DNA of 64,000 nucleotides from Eumeta japonica (Eukaryota > Arthropoda > Insecta > Lepidoptera > Psychidae). The DNA lies in contig BGZK01000001.1 in the NCBI GenBank assembly GCA_005406025.1, forward strand, positions 1,736,001 through 1,800,000, read 5' to 3'. Below the pieces are notes generated by a model, which was not told the origin of the DNA, did not search any database, and was given only the letters and a program-made list of their open reading frames with translations. The position numbers and the translations under genes are program-made. This document shows positions 42,301 to 47,091 of the stretch, piece after piece. Numbering within the stretch: the stretch's first letter is position 1; every line of letters starts with the position of its first letter.

Positions 42301-45300
42301 CGCTCCGCAGATTACCTCGGACATAAATATTTTTTTTAAAAAAGGAGGATATTTTGGTTAGGTAACGTACAAAATAACCCTAAAGACTTAAAAAAATGCA
42401 TTTGTTTCTGAAAACGCATTTACACATTTCAGCTTTATTTATATATATATATAGATGACAAAATAATCGATACGTTACTAGAAACGATTACATGATTCGA
42501 ATTACCTGCCAAAAATGATCATGCAATTGCATACGTCCAGCATATCGACGCACCTCTGCACGAACGAATCGATATAATTGAATATGCTGCTGATGTCCAG
42601 CGCCCAGCTGTCCGGCTCGCGCTCGTTGTGTGCCTCGCACATGATCTCGTAGATCTCTTTGTATTGCCGGCAGCAGTCTATGCACTTCGCGAAGTCGCCC
42701 AACGCTTTCTTCGTCCGACCGTCGAACAGTTCGTCCAGTTTGATGTAGCTTCTGCACAATATGATCACTTGGTTGCCCAGCGACTTGAAAAGGTTCGTGA
42801 TCCTCGCCTCGGTGTTGTAGTACGGCGACTCCGTCCATATGAACCGGAAGAGGTTCATTATCCGAGGGATGTGCTGCGGTATTTCGTCGGGGCCGGCGGC
42901 GCTCTCCAGAAGCGCGCACGGCTGATTCAACACTTGCAGGTATTCGATGTTGGACTTCGCTTCGGCTATCCTTTGCACTATGTCCTCGCACAGTGTCTGA
43001 AATTGCGTCAAGAACGTCGAATGGGTGGCCAGTAAAACCTTCTTTATGTGGCGCACGGCTGGATCTTTGATTTGGTACTGGATCGCGCTCAAGTTCTCGT
43101 CTGTAAAAACGTTATGTATTCATTAGAAAAGAAATCCTTTTTTTTTCCATTCGATAATTCCATATTACGCAATCCGATCAGAATTTATATGGGTAACAGC
43201 TAATAGGTTTTGGCATTTTTTTTATTGATAAAAAATCCGCTAGGTTTAAACATTTTCTGTTTTTAATTCTACATATAGGCATATACATTTACAAAATCTC
43301 AAACATTTTTATGTATTTGCTAGAAAACAATTAGGCAGTTTAGATAATTTCACAATTTTTTCGTAAGCAATCTATATACCGTTGTCTTGAATATAACATG
43401 AATTATATTATTAAAAAAAGAACTAAAAAATATAAGAGTTTGTTCGGAAATTAAGGAAGTCACAAAAACATTGTCAAAAATTTTGTTATTCTATATGTTC
43501 ATCTCATTGGGGAATATCATAAAAAAATGATATGAAGTATAAAAAATTCTAAGCGCACAGCTTGTCGTTACATCGTTTAATTAAAGTTATTTAGTACGAA
43601 TCTTAAATAATGTCCGAAATTTAGAAACATCTTATTATAAAAAAGTAAAAAAAAAATATAAAAAACTAGTTAACATCACGTCGGACTATGCTCATAGGGT
43701 TACGAAACCATTATTACAAAGAAATCCACTACAGATGATAAAAATACGTTATTACACTTTTTTCCATGTTTCCCGCACATAATAGATATCTGCACTTTAA
43801 TCGCCTATAACTAGAGAAACAAATAGGTATGTCAATGATTTTTGTTGAAAGTATTTATTAAGTGCTATTTTTGTTATATTTTTTCATATTTTTTGGACAC
43901 ACGGTTTAGAAAATACAGGGATAACATTTTTGTAGTTTTCGGAACGATTATTTCCCAAATTCTGCACGTAATCGGAAAAATTTCTTAGAAACCTTAAAAT
44001 ATTTATAAAATAACTGTCGATATATATTCCACTAGTAGATGTTTGCTTAATATTTTTTCAACTTCTGTTACATGTATGGTGTGCCCCCTTAAAAATATAT
44101 ATTTTTGTTATTTAACCACCAAACTAATTAGTGGCGTGTACAGGACACCTACACTCAAAATTTCATCAATATAGGTCTCGTAGTTTTTGAATAAAATACT
44201 TGTGACATGCGGACGGACGAACGTACTATTAAGGTTCCCTTTTTGGCATTTTGGCTCGGAACCCTAAAAATTTCATTTTCTTATTTGAAATTAAACAATT
44301 ATTAAGAGAATAATTGGAATATATTGACGTTATTTTGTTGTCATCTTCCATTTTTCATTCAGTCGCTTGCGAGCAAATTCATACTGCAGTTTTTGTCTCA
44401 CTAATTATTTTGCCATAACGTGTCAAAAGAAGTATAACTTCAAAAATAATATTATACATTTAACATAAAGTTGAAATCTATGTTACGATTCTCGTCCTAA
44501 AGCAATAAAATCCAACCTTATGTCAACATTATTAATACATAAACTCTATTGCGATAACATTGTAAAGGGAAAGAAATTGTGAATTTGTACTCACGTCTAT
44601 AAGTCCAAAAGTCGAATTCATCGCTTGGGCACAATAATTCGTTTCCGGAGGCCACAGAGAACTGGTCCTCGATGCAGGACTTGATCTGGTGAGTCCAGTA
44701 AACGACGACCCCTTCCAGTCTTTTAGCCAGTTCACGGTCGGTGCTTGCCACTTCGAAGGATAGGTTCTGCCCCTCGCGTGGAATATAAAGAACGGTCAAA
44801 CCCAACATCTTGTAGTACACGTCTGTCAGTTTGGCGAGGAAGGTGTGAAGTTGCCCACAGAATTCACCTTTCACACCTAAAATTTTCCATATTTATTTTT
44901 TATCTCCTGATATCTTAAAGTTTTTATCGTGGTCCTAGACATAGCATAAACGAATGTCGTGACTCGAGCTAACGTCTGTTGCGAAACTTATTCTTATTGA
45001 CATATGGTATCTCAACAAAAATAATGTCGTATTTGACGAACTCTATCTGTGATGGATTGAAAGTGTCAGATTTTCAAAATGTCTTAAAGTAAGATCTGCA
45101 ACTTTGTGAAATAAAATAAACGATACTAACTTTCAGGCCAGGTCGTGATCGAGAAAAAATATGGCGCGTACAGCGTTTCTAGCACGCTGACCATGTTAGA
45201 TTCCACGGAATCCACAAAAGTGCCGAAGGTCACTTCCTCGTGGAAGTTCTCGACGGTGAACACGTGATCCGGTGTACGCAGGAAATAACTCAGGTCGTAC

Positions 45301-47091
45301 ACCGGCGCCACGGGCACGTCGAAACACGCGCGCAGTACTTCTCCTCTAAAATATATGGTCAACATAAGAGCTTTCGGCTCCATTATCCAGTCTTCTATGG
45401 TTTTCAAGACGTCGTCGTTCCAGTCGTTCTTCTGGAGGTCGTACAGCGTGGTCATGTCCACTATGAAAGAGATGAGCTGTTCCACTTCACCGGCAGCGTA
45501 GGTAGGTTTCGCCGGTTGTTCAGCTAGCTCCCTGGCTATTTGCGCGAGGCGTTCTTTTTCTGGAAGATTCATAATTATATATAAGTGTATATATATCGTA
45601 TATAACTTGAATTAAAGAATAGTAACAAGAATAGGAATAATTCTCTTTTTTAGATAGAAATAAATCTTTTTTGTTGATCCTCATCGCATGTGATCCTAAA
45701 GTATGAATTATAAAGTTTTTTTTTTATTTGTATAATATTAGTGTCAACAACAAATTAAGGTTTTCAGCCTAAGTCTACTTGTTAAGTGTGTATTATAAAT
45801 TAAATGTGTGAAATAGTTTAATAGTTTTATTACGAAATATAAGAGGAAGCGAAAGTTATTTTAATGTCCCTTTAAAAAAATTAAAATTGTCATAGAATTA
45901 GAACTATGTTTTCACTTCAATTTGTGAAAATTAATATTTCATCAGATGTCGAGACTTTAAGGTTTTGATAAGTTTTTAAAGCCATTTTCAAAGGGTTGTC
46001 ATGTGGTGTACGCGCGTGTTTGTATGCGTGCGTGTTTGTGGGTATGCGTGTATATTTTATGTAAACTTGGAATATATATTTTTTTTAATAGACCGATCGG
46101 GATTTGACTTGCGGCTTTCAAAAGGACTTTAATGAGCTTTTTTTTCCTAAAAATTTGACATCAGTCGATTACGTAAATTTTCAAATAATTTCTGAACAAT
46201 TCCACCGATTAGTTCTAATCAATTTTATTTTAATACAACTGCGTCCAATGCCTTAAACTTGATCATAATCAGTTCATATTTTGAGACTTTTCGTGAACGA
46301 AATATTTTCAAGAAACTGTTTTTATTATATATTTTAGACTTTAGGACGTTAATTTTAAAATAAAATTAAAATTGTGCTTAAAAAGTTGCGTTGGAAAGCA
46401 AATCTCGTTGATAGCGATTGAATATCAAGGAATATCATGGAGTATTTAAAAAATGAATTTCGGATTTACGTCTACATTTCATGATTGATCAATGTGTTAA
46501 AAAAATACTTTTAGAGTCTAAATAACTACATCAATTGCATTAGACCCCGATTACAAGGTTGTTTCAAGATTGGTTCAATGAAATGCTTAGCTAAATAATT
46601 GATAACAACAAATAAGCCATTTTTTACACCTCTAATTAACTTGAAAGGGAACGGCAATAATTTTGAACTCATAGAGCAAGTCTCGGACTCAAAATTATGC
46701 TTTCGAATATTTTAAGCTCAAAACAGCGCGAGAAGCAATGGGCCTGCAAAGTCAACCTTATCTCAGAATATTGTCTTTTGAGTTTGTAGTAATCTATCAC
46801 ATAGTTTCAATCATTAATTAGAACTAATAATTAAATTAAACTAACAGATAATTTTGGAAGATTAAATTGATTTTTCACCAATTTTTCATTACACGGCAAT
46901 TTACATTACAAACTTGATGTAAAATTACGACTTTTACTATTATTTTTGTATCTTTGAAACGTTGTAATAAAGTTTCAAAATGCGTTTTCTTTAATTTTAA
47001 TAATTAAAAGTGTGTCACCTCTCTCTTCCTCGGAGTCGTAACTCAAGTCGTCGCTCCACGCGACCTTCACGCGCACTTTTTTGGCCGTCAT
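289..47091 (-). CDS. DNAH2: Axonemal dynein heavy chain, DNAH2 / inner-arm 1-beta type (5' part, 28 exons)
   Basis: This is the force-producing heavy chain of an inner-arm axonemal dynein, acting in cilia or sperm flagella. Twenty-eight exons on the minus strand, each listed separately, join in frame to 5,124 nt (1,708 residues), running from the start codon at 47091 to the left window edge. The order and spacing of motifs follow DNAH2 closely: TTWPES, LTDVYYKMLGLTVLYIP and RFIWTESPYYNT in the tail, then an ETKRQIFPRFYFISNDDLLE block at the stem-linker region. Animal DNAH2 proteins are about 4,400 residues, so the AAA1-6 motor, stalk and C-terminus must lie further left. Family assignment rests on remembered DNAH2 sequence, not on a search. 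Several introns exceed 3 kb and hold transposons; intron 11 (25808-33801) hosts the SPRTN gene on the other strand. Exon borders were read by eye from GT-AG signals and phase. Confidence 0.93.
590..725. repeat. Degenerate pyrimidine-rich minisatellite tract
   Basis: Irregular repeats of TCGATTTCAATTCC / GATTCCGGT type words. The same vocabulary recurs at 4035-4170, 21960-22135, 28785-28870, 47850-47930 and 55510-55610, some on the opposite strand. I see no coding function. Confidence 0.5.
1119..1262 (-). CDS. DNAH2: DNAH2 exon 27
   Basis: Residues 1628-1675 (48 codons), SLTNISMAKAMISEDGEVVE through EQTMRLALKD, then GTAAGT. ISEDGEVV and GPAEIWLRNLEQTMRLALKD match the M.S.DGE...F...LEGPVE.WL...E.TM...L.D pattern. 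The first residues after the acceptor are less certain. Confidence 0.92.
1975..2055 (+). repeat. Short dispersed repeat fragment (GGCCGGCAA family)
   Basis: Contains ACCAAGAGGCCGGCAATG followed by a diverged TGGGACTTC and GGCGGCG tail. It resembles better copies at 39770-39905 and 36300-36410. Such short repeats are typical of moth and butterfly introns; the parent element was not identified. Confidence 0.45.
2726..2996 (-). CDS. DNAH2: DNAH2 exon 26 (linker)
   Basis: Residues 1538-1627, NMQAGANAIEACHYRPAPYL through NKIKIEK. It contains YLETKRQIFPRFYFISNDDL, the most conserved dynein linker signature, and VQVHLKKLFDNV. Donor GTTCCA. This exon alone would identify the protein as a dynein heavy chain. 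Confidence 0.97.
3769..4253 (+). mobile_element. Small non-autonomous element, CTAGT-ended family (decayed)
   Basis: Begins TAATATTATAA...TGTCTGTCTGTTACG, continues with GGTTTTGATAAAATTTTGCA, has a GATATCGATATC-rich satellite-like core (about 4035-4110), and ends in GCGGGCAGAGCGGCAAGCAA then AAGCTATT. Better-kept relatives end in AAAGCTAGT at 52245 and 63129. A Helitron-like origin is my inference from the CTAG(T) end; no transposase or rolling-circle replicase is present. Confidence 0.5.
4369..4502 (-). CDS. DNAH2: DNAH2 exon 25
   Basis: Residues 1493-1537, IGLQVQRRYLYLEIIFSGAD through WTEITF plus two bases, then GTACGA. It matches the V.R.W.YLE.IF...DIR.QLP.E...F linker motif. It follows a 4.8-kb intron full of repeat remnants. 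Confidence 0.95.
5415..5600 (+). pseudogene. Decayed LINE reverse-transcriptase fragment
   Basis: One frame contains CGIKQGGSTLAQ (RT motif with GxxQGG) followed, after one stop codon, by LLRYADDTVL, the RT catalytic YADD box. The two boxes are in the same frame about 110 bp apart, shorter than usual, so some sequence has been lost. Clade not resolved. The host is dynein intron 24. Confidence 0.55.
7925..7990 (+). repeat. LINE 3'-tail fragment
   Basis: TAACCTATGAAATAAAGATATTTTGAGTTTGAATT closely resembles the tail of the LINE at 54720-54796 (ACGAAATAAAGATATTTTTGATTGATTTGATT). Only the extreme 3' end is present. Confidence 0.5.
8300..8410 (+). repeat. tRNA-derived SINE remnant
   Basis: ACTTGGTAGTGACCCTG resembles a pol III A box region, and GTGGATTCGATTCCCA matches the B box (GGTTCGANTCC type) about 50 bp downstream. 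It does not fold as a complete tRNA by eye, so it is called a SINE rather than a tRNA gene. Confidence 0.55.
9325..9444 (-). CDS. DNAH2: DNAH2 exon 24
   Basis: Residues 1453-1492 (40 codons), FLEDHQVQLSSMKSTKYVEP through GFVSECIE, then GTATGT. LEDHQVQLSSMKSTKYV corresponds to the LEDNQVALSTMKASRFV motif of the linker. Confidence 0.96.
9581..9806 (-). CDS. DNAH2: DNAH2 exon 23
   Basis: Residues 1378-1452, DFDQNGEDFKLDMIIRLNFQ through IKGVDEVMQ, then GTTTGT. It includes the conserved F.L..I..L......EI..V...A..E..IE..L..I...W pattern (ELAIENGLKVIGEVW). Confidence 0.95.
9846..9907. repeat. Perfect 27-nt inverted repeat (hairpin)
   Basis: The arms 9846-9872 and 9881-9907 are exact reverse complements (AGCAGCTTGATCAATATTAA...), with an 8-nt loop CATATATT. 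The hairpin lies in dynein intron 22, 40 bp from exon 23, and is not part of a recognised element. Confidence 0.9.
10559..11616 (-). pseudogene. Mariner transposase pseudogene (D,D34D type)
   Basis: The reading starts MSESNVEIRYILKF (helix-turn-helix end). The conserved middle includes VDEEWIT, interrupted by a TAG stop, then LTRNKLMICVWWDWKGIIHY and LPLGKTINLDFYCQQL, a damaged HDN...RPHTSLATQQ, and the catalytic HPPYSPDCAPSDFHLFRSLQ near the end. The usual length is about 350 residues, which the 1,058 bp matches. Several frameshifts, one stop in the first catalytic motif and an internal 25-nt palindrome (10803-10858) make it non-functional. Subfamily not resolved. Confidence 0.85.
10803..10858. 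repeat. Perfect 25-nt palindrome inside the mariner pseudogene
   Basis: The arms 10803-10827 and 10834-10858 are exact reverse complements with a 6-nt loop ATAATA. The left arm replaces transposase sequence that should follow the RPHTSLATQQ coding block, so it looks like an inverted duplication of that block. Confidence 0.9.
12932..13099 (-). CDS. DNAH2: DNAH2 exon 22
   Basis: Residues 1322-1377, NFNRLSRQLKDRNWDIIDYT through WDRIKTLMDV. LPLIGDLKNPCMRERHW is the universally conserved dynein P.I.DL.NP..R.RHW motif. The donor GTTAGT two bases past GAT keeps the phase for exon 23. Confidence 0.96.
13139..13161. repeat. (AT)n microsatellite
   Basis: About 11 uninterrupted AT repeats just upstream of the acceptor side of exon 22, in intron 21. 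Confidence 0.9.
13162..14403. other. Intron 21, no recognisable element
   Basis: AT-rich. I see no coding similarity, repeat family or hairpin worth naming. Confidence 0.5.
14404..14571 (-). CDS. DNAH2: DNAH2 exon 21 (start of DHC_N2 linker region)
   Basis: Residues 1266-1321, LPVDLDLQRMEKELERLEEV through VIVTLFR. This is the canonical dynein P...DL..LEKEL..L..IW motif with its long charged helix. The donor is GTATGC. Confidence 0.95.
15094..15269 (-). CDS. DNAH2: DNAH2 exon 20
   Basis: Residues 1207-1265, LMKQNAKEFCANFYMTAPSS through GLAVFSL and two bases. Three donors are possible. The strong GTAATA at phase 2 keeps the length equal to DNAH2 between LAVF and DLDLQ, so it was preferred over GTATTT and GTCTAA. 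Confidence 0.87.
15773..15927 (-). CDS. DNAH2: DNAH2 exon 19
   Basis: Residues 1155-1206, AKFEVELNPDMIQNHQNIPR through FKIHLLNEAD, then GTAAGT. The IWADYLIVLEEAKKQLESKK stretch matches the W..F...L.....L...K stem motif. Confidence 0.92.
16350..16960. mobile_element. Non-autonomous element with inverted ends and 65-bp tandem duplication
   Basis: TTTTACGTGACAACG (16384-16398) and CGTTGTCACGTCAAAA (16941-16956) are inverted copies at the two sides. Inside are a (TC)n run (16711-16732) and two copies, 65 bp apart, of GCTCTTAGGCGGGCTAAC...AGTGGAAGGGACGTGCCT beginning at 16747 and 16812. No protein is encoded. The layout suggests a mobile repeat; the class is unknown. Confidence 0.5.
17533..17650 (-). 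CDS. DNAH2: DNAH2 exon 18
   Basis: Residues 1116-1154, MPTTLKELAIAVATYDRLLV through ITDQMATLG. The acceptor is GTTTACCAG. The TLKELAIAVATYDRL segment aligns with the conserved P.TLEELG..L..... helix. Confidence 0.93.
18543..19355. mobile_element. hAT-type non-autonomous element (813 bp) with 8-bp target duplication
   Basis: The ends are CAGTGTTGGGCAAA (18543) and TTTGCCCAACACTG (to 19355), which are inverted copies. They are flanked by a perfect 8-bp direct repeat ATTATAAC (18535-18542 and 19356-19363). CAGTGTTGGGC ends with an 8-bp duplication are diagnostic of the hAT superfamily. The subterminal zones are packed with TAATCATTAGTCATGA-like words in both orientations. No transposase. A second element is inserted at 18754-19001. 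Confidence 0.88.
18754..19001. mobile_element. Nested small element with TA flanks (Tc1/mariner-like MITE)
   Basis: The ends CAGGGTGTAAGG and CCTTACACCCTG are inverted copies, each bordered by TA (18752-18753 and 19002-19003), as expected for a Tc1/mariner target duplication. It is 248 bp, has no coding capacity, and sits inside the hAT element, hence inserted later. Confidence 0.75.
19735..19896 (-). CDS. DNAH2: DNAH2 exon 17
   Basis: Residues 1062-1115 (54 codons), IHFIALNSSELKKSIIMHCM through KSSEEALK, then GTAAAT. It corresponds to the I.F..L....LK..L..HC..W segment of DNAH2. Confidence 0.93.
19897..20940. other. Intron 16, no recognisable element
   Basis: Plain AT-rich intron. Open frames in it show no similarity I recognise and no splice-consistent dynein match. 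Confidence 0.5.
20941..21137 (-). CDS. DNAH2: DNAH2 exon 16
   Basis: Residues 996-1061, EVDFNLKLIHEHIHMWDPYS through IQETNTQ, then GTACTT. MWDPYSHIWLVNKESFFAKY matches the conserved dynein W..Y..IW..NK..FI..Y motif. Confidence 0.95.
21955..22140. repeat. Purine-rich degenerate minisatellite
   Basis: Irregular repeats of GAATCGGAATTGAAAGCGGG / AGAATCGAAAGCGAGA words about 12-24 bp long. The repeat creates long open frames on both strands (Arg/Glu-rich or Leu/Ser-rich) that should not be taken as genes. Confidence 0.7.
22565..22605. repeat. Perfect 17-nt hairpin
   Basis: The arms 22565-22581 and 22589-22605 (ATTGTATCTGATTACTT and its reverse complement) are separated by 7 nt. Confidence 0.88.
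22671..22810 (+). repeat. Fragment of the GAAACTCxxCCGCTGTGAAG repeat family
   Basis: ATTATAATACAACACACGAA then ACTCTTCCGCTGTGAAG, then AATGGCGTAAACAC and GGGCTAGGGGGGAGGGGG. The same order, on the other strand, occurs at 49080-49190. One end of a MITE-like element. Confidence 0.6.
22940..23185 (-). CDS. DNAH2: DNAH2 exon 15
   Basis: Residues 914-995, TMAPAPLIKMKLILERNIVF through KKLQGLIDAG, then GTGAGT. It corresponds to the stem region preceding the L..W..Y..IW motif; phase 1 at both ends. Confidence 0.92.
23314..23428 (-). CDS. DNAH2: DNAH2 exon 14
   Basis: Residues 876-913, IAEHWIQYVRRFDILLEDAI to VYRCVHGDG. The acceptor is TTGACAG and the donor GTGAGT. HWIQYVRR corresponds to QQWMLYMIR in DNAH2, and the segment ends at the same GDG. 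Confidence 0.93.
23510..23749 (-). CDS. DNAH2: DNAH2 exon 13
   Basis: Residues 796-875 (80 codons), LQDFLTTYKTSNVNIVKLME through YEGFEANIGQ. The donor GTTGGA is weak, but phase 0 at CAG joins correctly to IAEHW in exon 14; a GTATTC a few bases later would break the frame. Confidence 0.9.
23840..23960 (+). repeat. Diverged copy of the AAGGCAAAGACT repeat family
   Basis: GACTAGCTCTAATTCAATTA...ATGGGGCATCATGAGG...GTGACCCC follows the same order as copies at 34474-34575 and (opposite strand) 61330-61448. Confidence 0.4.
25709..25807 (-). CDS. DNAH2: DNAH2 exon 12
   Basis: Residues 763-795 (33 codons), NCEKKIQPGISKLTWTSTMS through LTQTVE, then GTAATT. KKIQPGISKLTW matches the highly conserved dynein K.I.PGL..L.W motif, which anchors the join across the 8-kb intron. 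Confidence 0.95.
27737..28870 (-). mobile_element. CTAGT-family element remnant, split by an inserted MITE
   Basis: TTAGCTTTCTGCCTGTGGTT then TCGTTCACGTGG is the reverse complement of the GCGGACGAAGTCGCGG...AAAGCTAG end seen at 63105-63129. The satellite-like core of the same family (CCCAATTCCAATTCG words) resumes at 28785-28870. A 403-bp MITE lies between. Confidence 0.4.
27904..28306. mobile_element. MITE with GGGARYGTCCATAAAC ends (403 bp)
   Basis: The left end GGGAGCGTCCATAAACTACG and the inverted right end GGGAATGTCCATAAACCACG agree at 18 of 21 positions. Interior G runs and a 13-C run (28057-28069) lie near the ends. No coding capacity. It sits in the same dynein intron as SPRTN, 1.6 kb upstream of that gene. 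Confidence 0.7.
29879..30036 (+). CDS. SPRTN: SPRTN exon 1
   Basis: Starts MNLGDPDLELIDPTPNVHAL and ends CAGIC plus two bases before a GTAAGT donor. It covers the first strand-helix part of the SprT fold. Confidence 0.95.
29879..32434 (+). CDS. SPRTN: SprT-like DNA-protein crosslink protease Spartan (SPRTN / DVC1), complete
   Basis: Three exons (29879-30036, 30666-30900, 31154-32434) encode 557 residues. Spartan is a DNA-dependent metalloprotease that clears DNA-protein crosslinks at replication forks. Residues 16-185 form the SprT domain: ALFIQFDTRFFWGKL, CAGICTYEGRGG, LSEPLLKLRPRKDLIETLLH with the zinc site HEMIH, DREGHGP, MHRIN, then HWWRCNGPCQHRSPYFGIIR and FWWKQHLRTCGGTFVKIKEP. A PIP-box-like DITKFF follows (about 203-209). 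Three UBZ4 ubiquitin-binding fingers lie at about 401-420, 461-479 and 535-554, with a SUMO-interaction-like VIDLT at 449-453. The usual animal protein has one UBZ. The gene is antisense within dynein intron 11. The start codon follows an AT-rich leader and matches the conserved first exon. Confidence 0.96.
30126..30357. mobile_element. Small hAT-like MITE in SPRTN intron 1
   Basis: The ends CAGAGGCGTAGCTAG (30126) and CTGGCTACGCTACTG (to 30357) are inverted, agreeing at 12 of 15 positions. The flanks AATATCAC and CATATCAT agree at 6 of 8, a decayed 8-bp duplication. An open frame across it (30187-30408) is incidental. Confidence 0.6.
30666..30900 (+). CDS. SPRTN: SPRTN exon 2 (protease active site)
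   Basis: The acceptor is ATTGCAG and the donor GTAAGT. It encodes TYEGRGGLC through the HExxH zinc motif in ETLLHEMIHAFLF, and DREGHGPIF with the third histidine, ending FHDE. Confidence 0.97.
31154..32434 (+). CDS. SPRTN: SPRTN exon 3 (zinc-finger and C-terminal tail)
   Basis: The acceptor is ATTTTAG. It opens VRLYQTHWWRCNGPCQHR and includes a long Asn/Lys/Ser-rich disordered tail with three C-x2-C-x10/11-H-x3-C UBZ4 fingers, the last ending three residues before the TAA stop. No AATAAA was seen within the first 700 bp downstream; one occurs near 33163. Confidence 0.96.
   Translation, partial: VRLYQTHWWRCNGPCQHRSPYFGIIRRSANRAPGPQDFWWKQHLRTCGGTFVKIKEPVKKDSKKGKPSTSHSDITKFFKNSTNVKTLNDTSHMKNTPLKNNTIKKSINNVKTFSDLRNKTSSIKINGEGAAVVSKKNINNNVNNTQAPSSSGLNKNTDKRHSENNGNVSQFVRNIWANKQFSPNKINSSDISNKRNNTDTLDISPPPFKIKKIDGPSNSILKHKKPFNDDLATSLLKDIYGKDFTLYHKKDKQSNKIGVTHSDDPELVSCPLCNIRVKYSDVNSHVDECLNSTEIEKLQTEEIEPIQKIESETSVSKVIDLTCVEIDKKCPCCDKIVPESMEDHLESCLSFCNNDDTEPQNAVSDTNDKSEQDFINSFFEDNDSFATELDESGIFNDTGTKFPCPCCLQMVEETDMNRHLDACLLK
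33802..33927 (-). CDS. DNAH2: DNAH2 exon 11
   Basis: Residues 721-762 (42 codons), VYVKSKTIYYVYESVLAVVK to QLFKPLVT, between TTTACAG and GTAAGT. The downstream intron 11 is the 8-kb host of the antisense SPRTN gene. Confidence 0.92.
34100..34175 (-). CDS. DNAH2: DNAH2 exon 10
   Basis: Residues 696-720, DVLELCQESYHWENLGMDVP through HVFL, then GTAATA. The SYHWENLG tract corresponds to the EIDYWERL motif of axonemal heavy chains. Confidence 0.88.
34474..34590 (+). repeat. AAGGCAAAGACT dispersed repeat, copy 2
   Basis: AGGACTGACTCTAATTTGAT then CACAACAGTAAGGCAAAGAC and a C-rich tail CCCGTCCCGCCCCGCC. It is closely similar to the reverse complement of 61330-61448. Unknown element. Confidence 0.55.
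35905..36170 (+). pseudogene. Decayed LINE reverse-transcriptase fragment
   Basis: NYRLICI (35908), then IAKHLEKLISPYL (35938-35976), then IAFSQAFDGIDL (36125-36160) correspond in order to the NYRPIS.....K..E..I...L and DFSKAFD.VDH blocks of jockey/CR1-like LINEs. Multiple stops and shifts; the second aspartate box is missing. Located in dynein intron 9. Confidence 0.6.
36300..36410 (+). repeat. GGCCGGCAA-family dispersed repeat fragment
   Basis: ACCGGCAACTCATTAATG, GGCGTCGTGGATGAGCATGG and GCGGCGGTGACC, then GCTCGTTTGCCCC, in the same order as in the 39770-39905 copy and the usual lepidopteran consensus as I recall it. Confidence 0.55.
37152..37246 (-). CDS. DNAH2: DNAH2 exon 9
   Basis: Residues 664-695, YNLDEKCGAGLNRTLMKR through ECNID plus two bases. 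Two overlapping donors occur (GTGTAT and GTATGT); only the GTATGT donor two bases downstream keeps the frame with exon 10 and gives ECNIDVDVLEL. Confidence 0.87.
37409..37528 (-). CDS. DNAH2: DNAH2 exon 8
   Basis: Residues 624-663 (40 codons), VLEDAAWMTACSNADEVL to RELRLTWA, then GTAAGT. It is markedly GC-rich. It encodes a helical tail segment before the conserved NLDEK junction in exon 9. Confidence 0.85.
37529..37982. other. Intron 7, no recognisable element
   Basis: AT-rich. Nothing recognised. Confidence 0.5.
37983..38129 (-). CDS. DNAH2: DNAH2 exon 7
   Basis: Residues 575-623 (49 codons), VWAMYNEEVQEAKNEM through NRLVYLKK, then a GTAAGA donor. The PSYAGRAALLIMKKNRL stretch corresponds to the YSGKARWVHILRRRID part of the DHC_N1 tail. 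Confidence 0.9.
38130..38746. other. Intron 6, no recognisable element
   Basis: AT-rich with a few CG-containing words. Nothing recognised; the open frame at 38018-38278 overlaps exon 7 in the wrong frame. Confidence 0.5.
38747..38884 (-). CDS. DNAH2: DNAH2 exon 6
   Basis: Residues 529-574, 46 whole codons between a CTTCCAG acceptor and a GTAAGT donor. It reads IIIENLVESVFEGVNHVEEG and onward, and aligns with the NLITSAFE region of DNAH2. Confidence 0.9.
39770..39905 (+). repeat. GGCCGGCAACGCACT dispersed repeat
   Basis: CCCATTCCCACCAAAAGGCC then GGCAACGCACTCTGGTGACG, TGTGGGGTTGCG, CCTGATGG and GGCTCGCCTGC. This conserved string recurs throughout moth and butterfly genomes in my recollection. 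The 115-residue open frame through it is not a gene. Confidence 0.65.
40868..41072 (-). CDS. DNAH2: DNAH2 exon 5
   Basis: Residues 461-528, opening RIDELEPIKKPIFGGARGDE and ending RNTMKEIE plus V-adjacent GAG before GTATGA. HTILDVQAHSWYDDVMAFRN corresponds to the conserved GILDV...W.ED..KF segment of DNAH2. Confidence 0.92.
41480..41567 (+). other. Possible 5' exon on the plus strand inside dynein intron 4
   Basis: A GC-rich stretch (GAGGTCGCGTCCCGAGTTAG and on) leads to GCCATGTTTTTGTTTTGCCG followed by a strong GTGAGT donor. This has the look of a CpG-rich leader plus first coding exon (MFLFCR). No downstream exon was identified, so it may be chance. Confidence 0.25.
42506..43100 (-). CDS. 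DNAH2: DNAH2 exon 4 (DHC_N1 tail)
   Basis: Residues 262-460, the longest exon in the window (595 nt). The acceptor is TTTACAG and the donor GTAATT. Motifs include FRFIWTESPYYNTEARI and the IFNYIDSFVQRCVDML helix of the dimerising tail (DHC_N1). It is GC-richer than the flanking introns. Confidence 0.94.
43640..44275 (+). repeat. Non-autonomous repeat ending in GGTTCC...GGAACCCTAAAAA
   Basis: The right end reads GGACGGACGAACGTACTATT, then AAGGTTCCCTTTTTGGCATT and TTGGCTCGGAACCCTAAAAA, with a GGTTCC/GGAACC hairpin just before the end. This 3' end is common in lepidopteran introns as I recall it. The left limit is unclear. Confidence 0.4.
44595..44876 (-). CDS. DNAH2: DNAH2 exon 3
   Basis: Residues 168-261. 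The acceptor is TTTTAG and the donor GTGAGT. LTDVYYKMLGLTVLYIPREG and VVYWTHQIK are DNAH2 hallmarks at the beginning of the DHC_N1 tail region. Confidence 0.93.
45131..45559 (-). CDS. DNAH2: DNAH2 exon 2 (N-terminal tail)
   Basis: Residues 25-167. The acceptor is CTTCCAG and the donor GTTAGT, phase 1 at both ends. It carries the DNAH2-like stretch from LTIYFRG through APYFFSITTWPES, matching the human protein in motif and spacing. Confidence 0.92.
45560..47018. other. Intron 1 of the dynein gene
   Basis: AT-rich with a GT/GC-rich run GTACGCGCGTGTTTGTATGC (about 46006-46060). No mobile element recognised. Confidence 0.5.
47019..47091 (-). CDS. DNAH2: DNAH2 exon 1 (start codon)
   Basis: Residues 1-24, starting MTAKKVRVKVAW and followed by an acidic run SDDLSYDSEEE. 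The exon ends AGA G before a GTGACA donor, in phase 1, which joins exon 2 to give a continuous charged segment. This is the only plausible start upstream of exon 2. No promoter motif was recognised. Confidence 0.8.

Noticed and set aside
42628..43035. Long plus-strand open frame of 135 codons
   Set aside because: It is antisense to dynein exon 4, where GC-rich coding sequence creates open frames on the other strand.
45240..45527. Plus-strand open frame of 95 codons
   Set aside because: Antisense shadow of dynein exon 2.
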